64,000 nt of DNA, from NCBI RefSeq assembly GCF_030445035.2, contig NC_080677.1:106141513-106205512 (forward strand), in the 5' to 3' direction. The notes under the pieces were generated by a model that saw only the letters and a list, made by a program, of their open reading frames with translations, searched no databases and was not told where the DNA came from. The position numbers were made by a program, and so were the translations under genes. This DNA comes from Dasypus novemcinctus. Taxonomy: Eukaryota > Chordata > Mammalia > Cingulata > Dasypodidae. Below, in pieces: positions 23,419 through 34,475 of the stretch (its first letter is position 1; each line of letters starts with the position of its first letter).

Positions 23419-23597
23419 AAAATACAATTACTTCCCTTTGATGGTAAATATTGGTTTGATGATGAGTCAAGAATATTCTAAGCAAACTGAGAAAGGAAGA
23501 CAAGCGCCTTCATCTTTACCACCACTGCAGGCTTCAGAGATCCAAGGTGGGTCCACCAAGACTTACAAGAGCATTGCTTAAGGCAAATCCAAGCGTT

Positions 23598-23627
23598 GTT
23601 CTGTTTTGTTTTGTTTTGTTTTGTTTT
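23598..23627. repeat. (GTTTT)n microsatellite
   Basis: About five GTTTT units. Confidence 0.9.
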
Positions 23628-23689
23628 TTAGGAGACTGGGGAATGAGGGGAAATATGTCATGGGATTTTGTAAAAGCCTCTACACTTTG

Positions 23690-23830
23690 TTAGGAGATTA
23701 GAATGCTAGTTCTGACTCTGCCTCTAACAGAATGACCTTGGGCTAGTCGCTTTACCTCTCCAGACCTTCCTTACCTCATCTATAACATGAGAAGGCTAAA
23801 CTAGAAGATGTCCAAAGTCCATCCCAGAGG
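23690..23830 (+). repeat. MIR-family SINE
   Basis: TTCTGACTCTGCCTCTAACA, GACCTTGGGCTAGTCGCTTT and CTCATCTATAACATGAGAAG fit the MIR core. Confidence 0.75.
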
Positions 23831-24139
23831 TAATAGCAAAGAATGATGAGAGCATTCCTCAGAAGAATGGCTCTAAAATATTTTTCTAATGTAATGTACT
23901 TTCTATAGAACGGAAGAGCTTCTCTGGCAGAGGATGAAATTTGGGAGGTTTACCCTTAGCCTCCCAGAGGCTCTGATCATCTCTCTACTACCCAAATGAA
24001 TTAACCTCATCATGGTCAATTTGCAATTTTCAGCCATGTTAGCCACGAAGCATTTGGCAGTTAACTGAACCAACCGAACCAAAATCTGAATGCTCTGTGG
24101 GAAAACCTAAATTACTTCCATTGCAAGTATAAATATCCC

Positions 24140-24260
24140 TGCATTCATTCAAGAAATATTTATTGAGTGCCTACTTTATGCCAAGCACCATTTTTGGTGC
24201 TGTAAATACAAGAGTCAAAAAGACAAGGTCTCTGCTCTCATGGAGCAAACACTTTAATGA
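24140..24260 (-). repeat. Ancient L2-like repeat
   Basis: ATTCATTCAAGAAATATTTA, GAGTGCCTACTTTATGCCAA and CTGCTCTCATGGAGC are typical of this old interspersed repeat. The exact family is uncertain. Confidence 0.6.
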
Positions 24261-25190
24261 GGACAAGGGAGAAACAATCAGCAAGCAAAAATAAAATTGG
24301 AATTAAGGCCATATGAGAGATGCTGGGTGGGCTACTTTGGATTGGATGGTCCAAAGAAGGACACTCTGAGATGATATTCGGGCTGAGCTATGAATTCCAA
24401 GGAAAGCCAGCCATGTATAAACTGGGGAGAAGAGCATTCTGGGCAGTGGGAATAGCTAGTGCAAAGTCCTCGAAACTTGGGGATCTCAAGGACAGAAAGA
24501 AAGCCAGTATGGCTAGAAAGCAGTGGTAGAGGAAACAAGTAGTATGTGATCAAGTCAGAGAAGTGAGCAGGAACCAGACCATTGGATTTTATGCTAATTA
24601 TAGGAGGAAGCAAATTGGAGAGCTTTAAATGGAATACGACATGGTCTGTCTTTACATTATTAAGAAATTACTTCTGCTGTGTGAAGAATGGTTTATAGAT
24701 GGAGCAAGTGTAAAAAAAGGGAGACCTATGAAGAAGTTTGTACAATAATACAAGTAAAGGTAAAAGTAGCTTGGACTGATAAGTAGTAATGAAAGGGAAA
24801 AGTGAACAGAGTCGAGATGTGTTTCAGAGGATTTGTTACTGGAATAAAAGGGACTAAGCAAGATGAGTGCTGATAGATAAACTCTGCTCCCTACCTCTTC
24901 CATATGAACTGTCCTGAAAAACAATCAAACTTGTCAGAAAATGATCCCATAAGATTGAGAAATCAGCTGTGTTTAAATCCAGGTGGTTACCATCTTATAT
25001 TTATTCACTGTCCTCTCCTGACTCACTCCCTTTTTCCCTTCCCTCTGCTCCCTGGGATTGCATTCAGAAGGCAGGAGTCCAGCTGTGGTGCAAGCTGCTC
25101 TGCCACCTTATCAGTCAGCAGATGTGGTAGTGTTAGAAATATCTGTGGTGGATAAGAACACTATGTGGAGTCTCTGGAAAGCCTCATAGG
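24261..25190. other. Intergenic DNA, possibly old repeat
   Basis: No gene was recognised. Phrases such as GCCAGTATGGCTAGAAAGCA and ACCAGACCATTGGATTTTAT suggest very old, decayed repeat sequence. Confidence 0.4.
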
Positions 25191-25199
25191 AGAGTTAAT

Positions 25200-26308
25200 A
25201 TAAGCCCCTATGATTATGGAGTAAGGCCATACCTTCTGTGGGTAAGAATTATTTTCCATTTGAAAAACAGCTCCTGGTATATTGAGACCTAGTAAAGAGA
25301 GAGCAGCTGAGCATGGGACACCAAGTGACTATGCATCTGGAATTGGCCATCAAGCTTCTGATCAAATCACTGGATCCTAAGTTCAGGATGGCACAGCAGC
25401 AACTATTATATGATGGAAATGGTATATTTAGGATTGGTCCTGAGTAGAAGGCATGAGTAAATTAGATGAACATGTAGCCCAGATTACTATTCATCTATCT
25501 CTAGTGCATTAACACCTCTGCCTCACTCACTCCTGTAGCCTCATGGAGGATTCCTTAACACCAGTTAATAGAGGAAGAAGAACTCAAGCCTGGTTCACAG
25601 ATGGGTCAATACAAATATTAGTGGAGGGAAAGGAGATCTGTGGAGTGGGATATTAGGTGTCTAGTTCTATGTATCTTCATGCCTACCAGAGAGTGTCCCA
25701 TCCAGATAAGGCTCTCACCAACCAGCGGACAGGATAACTTGTCTTATGGAAATAGCCAGCCTCTTTTTCTAGGCCGCCACAGTGCTGGTACAATAAACTA
25801 TTATTTGGCCCATCCACAGCCTACCTCCATGCTACATGTTATGGATGGGCCAAATAGCATGGGTTCCCCCTGGCTAAGGTCTATGTAGTGACCACTACTG
25901 CTTAGTGTCAACTTGCCAGCAGCAGATTCTGACACTGAAATATTGATATGGCAGTATTTCTCAAGGAATTACAGCTACATAACTTTCCACTCTGGATAGA
26001 ACAGCAGTTGTCCTTTCCAGATTTGACACCTACTTTAAATAAGGTGCACTTTTCCTCCACGCAATGCCTCCAAAGTCACCAACATCCAAGGCTTACAAAT
26101 GCCTACTCTGTTGGCATTATATGCCATACATTATTGCTTTGGTCCAAGGCAATTTGGACCAAGGGGCCCATTTTACAGCAAAGTTAAGTGTTGCAAGGGA
26201 CACATGACCATGGGCTCCATCGTCTTACCATGTACCACTTTATCCTGAAACATCCAGTCTAATGGGACAGTGTAATGGCCTGTTAGGACTCAATTAAAGT
26301 GCTGGGTT
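25200..26308 (+). mobile_element. Endogenous retrovirus pol remnant (upstream part)
   Basis: Decayed pol sequence. An RNase H-like motif AWFTDGS is readable at about 25589-25609. Integrase-like sequence with a G-HF-type region and a HDHG..R..YH-like stretch is readable at about 26160-26250, followed by the expected NG..R-type region. Many stops and frame changes make it non-functional. It resembles class III (ERVL-related) mammalian ERVs, but the family was not resolved. An STMP1 retrocopy interrupts it at 26325, and related sequence resumes at 27027. Confidence 0.65.
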
Positions 26309-26324
26309 AATACTCCGCAAGGTT

Positions 26325-27010
26325 GGCGCGGTGGAGGCGCGAGGCTCTGGCCTGCTCCCAACTGCAGTCTCTCTGTAGCCTCATCCTCCCCACCGACATC
26401 ATGCTCCAGTTCCTGCTTGGATTTACTTTAGTCAACGTGGTTGGAATGTATCTGGCTCAGAACTATGATATACCAAACCTGGCCAAAAAACTTGAAGATA
26501 TCAAAAAGGACTTGGATGCCAAGAAGAAACCCCCTAGTTCCTGAGGCCGACTTCAGCTGCTTTCTGGATACACTGATTCTAGTATTTTGAGGGCCTCCTT
26601 TACCATCTGAACCAAAAGCTTTTGTTTTAATCTCCAGCCTCAGCAGTTTTCTTCGTTGCTAGACCCTGAGTTGCCTTAGAGCAAAAATGAGGCCACAAGT
26701 TAAGAACTATACTTATTTTCCAACGTCCTCACCCCTTCCCATCCTTCTTCCAGCTGCTTGGGATAGTCTAAGACTGGAATTATGGTGCTAGAATAGTAAA
26801 CATGGCGTTTATTTAGTAGTTACTTCTTTATTCTTTGGGATTTCTACCATCTGTCTTTAAGAGAAAAATTGATGTTCGGTATAGCTGATCAGATACAAAT
26901 ACTGCTAATTTGAAATTACAACAATTACAATGGGTGCCTGTTAAGCTTTTGGTACTAAATTATGTTGTTTCAAAGTAATTAAAATTAATATCTAGAAGCC
27001 AAAAAAAAAA
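26325..27010 (+). pseudogene. STMP1: STMP1 retrocopy with intact ORF
   Basis: This is a full-length-looking, intronless cDNA copy of STMP1 (C7orf73), which encodes a 47-residue mitochondrial inner-membrane micropeptide. It has a GC-rich 5' leader (26325-26400), an ORF at 26401-26544, a 3' UTR of about 455 bases and a poly(A) tract at 27001-27012. A 16-bp target duplication (AATACTCCGCAAGGTT at 26309-26324, AATACTCTGCAAGGTT at 27011-27026) has one mismatch. These are hallmarks of L1-driven retroposition. Confidence 0.93.
26401..26544 (+). CDS. STMP1: STMP1-like micropeptide ORF (retrocopy)
   Basis: The ORF has 47 codons, the family length, from the ATG at 26401 to TGA at 26542-26544. Residues 1-20 form the hydrophobic segment ([10 protein letters not shown]...), followed by [13 protein letters not shown] and a lysine-rich C-terminus ending KKKPPSS. 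Compared with the human protein as I remember it, there are three changes: G11V in the membrane segment, E33D and A47S. No stop or frameshift has arisen. The family protein acts in the mitochondrial inner membrane and has been linked to respiratory-chain and mitochondrial-dynamics functions. Whether this copy is transcribed is unknown. It has no obvious promoter except its own leader and surrounding ERV sequence, so it is either a young pseudogene or a retrogene. A reading frame open upstream of the ATG is only leader sequence. Confidence 0.8.
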   Translation: MLQFLLGFTLVNVVGMYLAQNYDIPNLAKKLEDIKKDLDAKKKPPSS

Positions 27011-27026
27011 AATACTCTGCAAGGTT

Positions 27027-27750
27027 ATTGTGCATTTTTTCCAGCATATGGTATAGGTATTTATTCAACAGAGCATCACCCTGTGTCTCCAATAGCTAGA
27101 ATATCCAAGTCCAAAACCAATGGGTAGTAGTAGGATTATCCCTCTCACCATTGCCCCCAGGGATTCAGTTACAAAGGTTGTGTTTCCCATTCACTTAATC
27201 TTAAATGCTCTTGTGTTTGGGATACTGAGTCTGGGTAGGGATGCTTCCACCAAGGAATACAATATGAGTTCTATCATCCCTTAAGTCTCACCTTCTACCC
27301 AGACACTTTTGGTTCCTCATGCCAGTAGACCCCCAGGCAAAAATAGGAGTTAATTTCTAACTAACATGAGAAACCAGGGTTGAAGTCACACAGTGGGGTC
27401 AGAAAAGGAGAGTGTATGGAACACTGGGATTCACTGAGATATCTCTTGGTGCTTTGATACACAAGTGATAACAATGAAGGGAAAACTTAACCTGACAAAG
27501 CTAAAGCAACTAAAGATTCAGACCCCTCAGGGATTAAGGTCTGAATCACTCCACCAGGAAAGAAACCCAGACCAGTCAAAGTGTTGGCCAATGGAGAGGG
27601 AAATCTAGAATGAGTGGTGGAGGAAAGAGATGATGAATATTTCTGGTCAAGGGACAGCTGCAACACTGGGAACTGTAGTTCAGTTTGCTAACTCTCTTAG
27701 CTTAAATCTTTTCAGAAATTATGGTTGGCCACCATCTGGAAGTTAAGTTT
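27027..27750 (+). mobile_element. Endogenous retrovirus remnant (downstream part)
   Basis: Sequence continues from the interrupted pol region, beginning at the target duplication. It is heavily decayed with stops in all frames. The right-hand limit is a guess. Confidence 0.45.
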
Positions 27751-29465
27751 GAATTATCGGACTTGTACTTCTGTCTCAGGGAAGAACTGAAGGTATCTTT
27801 GCCTCACAAAAACGAAGGCCACATATTATAGCGTGAGAGTTAGATATAATGGAAGGGTAGAGCTGATTTGAGTGATGCAAGGGGAAAACTGGATAGGCAC
27901 CCTTCATGGGCCAGTTTTGATCTCCTCTCCTGGCTCCAGGATATTTGGCCACCTGTTCAGCTATAGCTGTAACTTTAGTGACCTAATCCATGTAGCCCCT
28001 GACCCACTTCAGGCAGAAAAAACCTGAGTACTTTACCTCAAACCCATGCACATGCACCTTACCCTCCGCCCCAAGGTTTCTCTACTGACTCTATGACATG
28101 ATACACGCAGACATTCTTAGTGCCCATCAGAGCCAGCTACACAATTTGCAGGTCCCAGTACAAAATGAAAATACAAGGCTGCTTGTTCAAAAGGCAGAAA
28201 AATGTTTTGTCCTTTCTTACCTGGTCCCTTTCTCTCTCGGCCCACTGTGGCATTTTTATTTGCTATTTAATGTTGCACTCCCTTGGGCACAGAGATACTC
28301 ACAAGGTAAGTGCAGACCCTCATAAAGGGCACCTACACCAGCCCCCAGCCCTCCCCTTGCCTGCACCTGGGTTCCTATCACGGTCCAGCAGAGGGCGGCA
28401 TTTGGTCACTGAGAACCCATCCCTCAGCCTTCACTTAACAAAACAAATCCAGAGATCAAATTATTAGGAATTTCAAGACAGCAATTGTGGAGCATTAAGC
28501 CCACATGCAGGGCCCCTTCTGAGCCCAGGCCACTGCATGCCCTGGCCACGTGCCCATAAAGCAGGCCCCAGTACCCAGGTATATTCAGGTGGGAGGGTAA
28601 GGGAATTAAAGACCCGTGGAGCAAAAATCTTACTGTGTTGAAAAGCACTCATTTATGTAGCCTCTCAGAGGCTGTATAATGGTCTCAGAAAGTGACCCTG
28701 TAAAATCAAGAACTGGCCACAAATCAAATGCACACAAGCTCAATAAGACATTCTCATGTTAGCACTCCTTCCTTTCCTCATTCCCTTTTCTCCAACCTCC
28801 TTGGATTGGATACCCATAACCAGGCTCTGCTTTGGGGGTAACCCAGACTAAAATAATCCATCAACTGAAAGGGTATGTCAAAGCAAGGAAGCAGGGAATC
28901 AGGCTTTAAGTGTTTTATTTTGGTCTAAATATTTTATTTTAATTTAGAATGCTGTTTTCATTTAAAAGATTTAAGGGCACATTCATTTGCCAATTTTCTA
29001 TTGTAGATCCAAAGCTTTTTTTTTAAACACTGGATCCACTGATTGAAGTTCTATATTGCCGATACTGACTAAATCACAGCCATATACCATTTATAATTTA
29101 TAGGTTTGATTTAGGAAAAACAATAATTTAAAGACCTTTTTAAAATCACAGGAATGCATAATCCTTCTAGATTTTATAGAATGGTTTTTATTTTCTGATC
29201 TTTGATAGACCACCAAACCTCACCAAACTTAACTGGGCATAAGTTTTTAGTGAATATTTATACTGTCATTTCAAGGCATTCAATTTAGTTTTCATAGAAA
29301 CAAGTCTTTAGTTAACTAATTTTTCATAAGTTTATGTAATATTTCATGAAATTGCATAATGACAACTGTAAGTACAAAAATGACAACTGTAAGTACAAAA
29401 AGAACAAACACAATTGATTTCTGTTAAATTCAGCTCAGCTGGTAGGAATGGAAGAGTGTGGTATC
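27751..29465. other. Intergenic DNA, nothing recognised
   Basis: No supported gene. A 21-bp unit starting ATGACAACTGTAAGTAC is duplicated in tandem at 29359-29379 and 29380-29400. The stretch 28900-29420 is AT-rich. Confidence 0.5.
29359..29400. repeat. 21-bp perfect tandem duplication
   Basis: Two identical head-to-tail copies of a unit beginning ATGACAACTGTAAGTAC. Confidence 0.92.
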
Positions 29466-29469
29466 TCAG

Positions 29470-29668
29470 ATCAGGTTCTTAAAGTGTGTCCCCATACGAG
29501 AATCATCAGCATCCCCTGCAAACTTGTTATAAATGAAAAATTGTAGGCCTCACCCCAGACCTCTGAATCAGAAGCTGGGGGTGGGGAGGTGGGACCCAGT
29601 AATCTCTATTTCAATAAGTCCCCCAGATTATTCTGATGCACGTGCAAGCTTGAAAACAACTGTCCTAG
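29470..29668 (+). repeat. MER5A DNA transposon remnant
   Basis: Nearly full-length match to the remembered MER5A pattern: CTTAAAGTGTGTCCCC, CATCAGCATCCCCTG, GGCCTCACCCCAGACCTCTG and ATTCTGATGCACGTGCAAG. Confidence 0.85.
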
Positions 29669-29809
29669 AGAACTGTTTAGCAACTGCAAGCATGCACACT
29701 TTTGCTAGTGGACAGGGATGAATAGATTTAACAGCAGAAATGGAGAATGTTCTTAATTTTAACAAATTAGTTCATTGGAGGTCAATTAAAAGAGCTTCTG
29801 CTGTGTTTT

Positions 29810-30215
29810 TTTTTTTTTTAAGAATTTTTTTCTCCCTCTCCCGCCCCCCCCACCCCGTTGTCTTCTGTCCATTGGATGTGTGTTCTTCTGTGACCGCTTC
29901 TATCCTTATCAGCGGCACCGGGAATCTGTGTTTCTTTTTGTTGCGTCATCTTGCTGTGTCAGCTCTCTGTGTGTGCGGCACCATTCCTGGGCAGGCTGCA
30001 CTTTCTTTCGTGCTGGGTGGCTTTCCTTACATGGCACACTCCTTGCATGTGAAACTCCCCTACGCGGGGGACACCCCTGCGTGGCAGGGCACTCCTTGTG
30101 CACATCAGCACTGCGCATGGGCCAGCTCCACACGGGTCAAGGAGGCCCGGGGTTTGAACCGCGGACCTTCCATGTGGTAGGTGGATGCCCTATCCATTGG
30201 GCCAAGTTTGCTTCC
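29810..30215 (-). mobile_element. DAS-type SINE, antisense
   Basis: The T-rich tail is at 29810-29825 and the tRNA-like head ends at about 30215. The target duplication CTGCTGTGTTTT / CTGTTGTGTTTT (about 29798-29809 and 30216-30227) has one mismatch. Confidence 0.92.
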
Positions 30216-30283
30216 CTGTTGTGTTTTGGTTAGGATTAGGTTTTGTTTCATATAAACCAAAAAACCCTCAAAACAACAAAACT

Positions 30284-30652
30284 TAGGGAAGTAGATGTGG
30301 CTCAAACAACTGGGCTCCCATCTACCATATGGGAGGTCCAGGGTTCAATTTCTGGGGCCTCCTAGTGAAGGCAAGCTGGCTCACACAGAGTGCTCGCCCA
30401 CATAGCAGGCTGGCCCAAGTGGAGAGCTGGTGCAGCAAGATGACACAACAAAAAGAGACACAGAGGAGAGACAATAAGAGATGCAGCAGACCAGAGTGCT
30501 GAGGTGGTGCAAGAGGTTGAGCACCTCTTTCCCACTCCAAAGGAGAAGACGAGCAGACCAGAACGCACAGTGAATGGACACAGAGAGCAGACGACCGGGG
30601 GTGGGGGTGGGGGGGCTGGTGGAGAGGAATAAAAACAAATCTTCAAAAAGAA
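30284..30652 (+). mobile_element. Dimeric tRNA-derived SINE
   Basis: The first tRNA-like head is at 30287-30365 (AGTAGATGTGGCTCAAACAA, GGGTTCAATTTC). A second, partly deleted tRNA-like unit is near 30498-30545 (GCTGAGGTGGTGCAAGAGGT). A G-rich run at 30596-30616 and an A-rich tail follow. The target duplication was not resolved. Confidence 0.85.
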
Positions 30653-30654
30653 AC

Positions 30655-31240
30655 CAAACAACAGTAGTTGAACAAGTTAAAAAGTACTTGTCTTTTATCC
30701 AGAAGAAATCCAGATAGTCCATAGCTTGTATGGTATTCCACCACCTGACCTAGGGGACTCAGGCACCTCGTGCTCACTCTCTGCCATCTGTAGTCTGGGG
30801 CCTTGAAGTCATTGTCCAAGAGGGCCACTAGAGCTTCAGCCACTGCATGACATCCCAGGTAGCAGAATGCAGCAAAGACAAGACTGGGGTGCCCCCTCAC
30901 TTAGAAAGAGATTTACAGAAACCCCACACAACACTTCTTAAAATCCCATTGCTCAGTAGTCATATGGCTAAGCATAGTTGCAAGGGAGCTTGGCAAATGT
31001 CTTTTAACTTGAGAAAGCAACATGCCCACCTAAATACTGAGATTTTAATACTAAGGAAGAAGAAGAGAATAAATATTGGGTAACAATTATTAGATTCTAT
31101 CACATATTTTAACTGTAAAATAGTACCTGCAGTTACTCAACCCTAAAATGAGAATATCTCCTGGGTAAACATTTCAAGACATTGCCGTAGTAAAAATACA
31201 CCCAGATTTGGCTTTCTTTTGAGAAATAAGAATTCACATT
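30655..31240. other. Intergenic DNA, old repeat likely
   Basis: No gene was recognised. Unclassified, probably ancient interspersed sequence. Confidence 0.4.
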
Positions 31241-32529
31241 TTCCATGAGATTTTTTTAACAAATCAATTTTATTGATACATATTAACAAAGCACACAAAT
31301 CACCCAAAGTATACAATCAATGGTATTTGGTATAATCACATGGTTATGTATTCATCATTTCACTCATTATTTCAATAATAATAAAAAACAGTCAAACAAA
31401 TAAGAAAATTCTTCTCCTCTCAATCTGTTTCCCCTGCTGTACAAAGCTGCTATTTCTGACTATTCTTGCACAATTATTTATGAAGCAGTTTTATTAGAAT
31501 ATATTCACATACCATACAATCTATCCAAAGTGTATCACAATGTTGTACATTCATCACCACAAAAAATTTTAGAACAATTTCATTACTCCAAAAAGAAAAA
31601 CTCCACACCCCTTAGCATTCCTTTTCCAGCTCTACATAACCACTAATCTAATTTTATCCTTATAAATTGACTTATATTTACATTTTATATAAATAGAATC
31701 ATACAATATGTAATACTTTTTGTCTGGTTTCTGCATAATTTTTGTCTGATATTAGCATTTTTTAGTATTAACATACATTTGTTCCACTTCAAAGAAAAAC
31801 AGTCTTATATATGCAATTTTACCCATATTCATATTTCACATGCAGTTTTACTATGCTATACAGTCCCATGTTACAATTTTTAGCTTTCCTTTTAGTAAGA
31901 TACCTGACCTTAGACTTTCCCTTTAATCCATTGTGTTGGGCTTTCCCTTTTCTATTCATTTCCAAAGATAAACACACATCCTTTTTACCAATTCTGCACA
32001 AGTTAACCCTCAGCTTTCCATTCTCTAAATTCATTCTATTTTCTGTTGACACATTTGAAGTTAGTAACTCTGTGAGATTACACAATATATTTAGTTCATA
32101 ATAGTGCAATCATACAGTATTTGTCCTTTAGTGTCTGGCTTGCTTTGCTCAACATAATGTCCTCCAGGTTCATCCATGTTGTCATATGCTTTACAACATT
32201 TCTTCTTACAGCAGCATAATATTCGATTGTGTGAATACACCACAGTTTGTTTATCTACTCATTGGTTGATGGATACCTGGGTTGTTTCCAACTTTGGGTA
32301 ATGTGAATAACACCGCTGTGAACATTGGTGTGTAGATGTCTGCTTGTGTCACTGCTCTTAGTTCTGGGTATATACCAGTGTGGTATTGCTGAGTCACATG
32401 ACAAGTCTACATTCAACTTCCTTAGGAACTGCCAAACAGTCCTCCACAGTGGCTGTGCCATTCTACATTCCCTCCAACAGTGAATAAGTGTTCCTATCTC
32501 TCCATATCCTCTCCAACATGTGTAGTTCT

Positions 32530-32630
32530 CTCTCTCTTTTTTTATTTTTTTGGTAACAGGGCTGGGAATTGAACCCCAGACCTTGTATATGAGTAGCCAG
32601 CACTCAACCACAAAGACACATCATCTCCCC
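32530..32630 (-). mobile_element. Short tRNA-monomer SINE
   Basis: Antisense tRNA-like unit: GGAATTGAACCCCAGACC is the B-box side and a T-rich tail lies at 32535-32551. Inserted in the antisense L1. Confidence 0.8.
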
Positions 32631-32639
32631 TGAGTTGCA

Positions 32640-32762
32640 TTTTTCATTTGTTTTGCTTGGTGTTTGTTTGGTTTGGTTTGGTTTGAGGAGGCACTGGGAA
32701 CAGAATACAGGATCTCCCATGTGGGAAGCTGGCACTCTGCTGCTTGAGCCACACCCACTACC
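32640..32762 (-). mobile_element. Short tRNA-monomer SINE
   Basis: AGGAGGCACTGGGAACAGAA ... TCTGCTGCTTGAGCCACACC is an antisense tRNA-like unit. The tail side holds a (GGTTT)n run at about 32660-32685. Confidence 0.8.
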
Positions 32763-32947
32763 TCTCTGTCTTATTAGTAGTGTCCATTCTGATAGATGTG
32801 ACATATCTCATCATAGTTTTGATTTGTATTTTCATAATCACTAGTATGTTGAACATGTTTTCATGTGTTTTCTTGTCATTTGTATTTCTTCTGTGGACAA
32901 ATGTCTATTTAAGTGATTTGCCCATTTTTTAATCAGTTCATTTGTCT

Positions 32948-33041
32948 CTCTCTCTTTTTTTATTAGGATGAACCAGGGATTGAACCCAGGACCCTGTACA
33001 TGAGAAGCAGGGATTCAACCACTGAGCTACATCCACTCATC
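32948..33041 (-). mobile_element. Short tRNA-monomer SINE
   Basis: GGGATTGAACCCAGGACC and CAACCACTGAGCTACATCC mark the antisense tRNA-like unit. The imperfect target duplication CATTTGTCT / CATTTATCT lies at 32939-32947 and 33042-33050. Confidence 0.85.
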
Positions 33042-34048
33042 CATTTATCTTTTTATTGTTGAGTTGTAGCATCTCTTTATGTGTTATGGATATTAAACTC
33101 TTATCAGACATATGATTTTCAAATACTATCTCACATTGAGTAGTCTGCCTTTTCACCCTTTTGACAAAGTCCTATGAGGTGCAAAAGTGTTTAATTTTGA
33201 GGAGGTCCCATTTACCTAATTTTTCTTTTGTTGCTCATGCTTTGGGTATAAGGTCCAAGAAACCACCACCTACTACAAGGTCTTTAGGATGTTTCCCTAC
33301 ATTTTCTTCTAATAGTTTTATGGTCCTGGCTTCTACACTTAGGTCTTTGACCCATGTTTAGTTGATTCTTGTATAGTGAGTAAGACAGGGATCCTCTTTC
33401 ATCTTTTGGTTATGGATATCCAGTTCTCCTAGCACCATTTGTTGAAGAGACTGTTTTGTCCCATCAACATTAACTTGGTAGTTTGGTCAAAAACCAGTTG
33501 GCTGTAGAGGTGAAGGTTTATTTCTGAACTCTCAGTTCTATTCCCCTGATTGATGTGTCTGTCTTTATGACAGTACCGTGCTGTTTTGACCACTGTAGTT
33601 TTGTAATATGTTTTAAGGTCAGGCAATGAAATTCCTCCCATGTCACTCTTCCTTTTTAGAATGCTTTTGACTATTCAGGTGCACTTTCCATTCCAAATGA
33701 ATTTGGTAATTGCCTTTTCTATTTCTATAAAGTAGACCATTGGAATTTTGATTGGTAGTGCATTGAATCTATAAATCAGTTTGAGTAGGATCGACATCTT
33801 CATGATATTTAGTCTTCTAATCCATGAACACAGAATACCTTTCCTTTTGTTTAGGTCTTCATTGGTTTCTTTTAGCATTGTTTTGTAGTTTTCTGCATAT
33901 AGGTCCTGAACTTCTTTGGTTAAATTGATTCCTAGGTATTTGAGTCTTTTTGTTGCTATTGTAAATGGAATTTTTTTCACCTGATTTCCTCCTCATATTG
34001 TTCAATAGTAGTGTACAGGAAAATTACTGATTTTTACATGTTGCTTTT

Positions 34049-34475
34049 GTTTTTTTTATTTTTATTTTTTAAAGATTTATTTATTTATTTCTCTCCCCTT
34101 CTCCCTCGGTTGTCTGTTCTCTCTGTCTATTTGCTGCATCTTCTTCTTTGTCCCCTTCTGTTGTCAGAGGCACAGGTAACTGTGTCTCTTTTTGTTGCAT
34201 CATCTTGTTGTGTCAGCTCTCTGTGTGTGTGGCACCATTCCTGGGCAGGCTGAACTTTCTTTTGCGCTGGGTGGCTGTCCTTACGGGGGGCACTCCTTAC
34301 GCGTGGGGCTCCCCTACGCAGGGATGCACCTGTGTGGCACGGCACTCCTTGCACGCATCAGCACTGCCCGTGGGCCAGCTGCACATGGGTCAAGGAGGCC
34401 CGGGGTTTGAACCGCGGATCTCCCGTGTGGTAGGTGGATGCTCTATCCATTGGACCAAGTCCGCTTCCCGTGAGC
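34049..34475 (-). mobile_element. DAS-type SINE, antisense
   Basis: The T-rich tail is at 34049-34075 and the tRNA-like head ends with CCAAGTCCGCTTCCC near 34470. The target duplication TGTTGCTTTT / TGTTACTTTT lies at 34039-34048 and 34476-34485. Confidence 0.92.
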
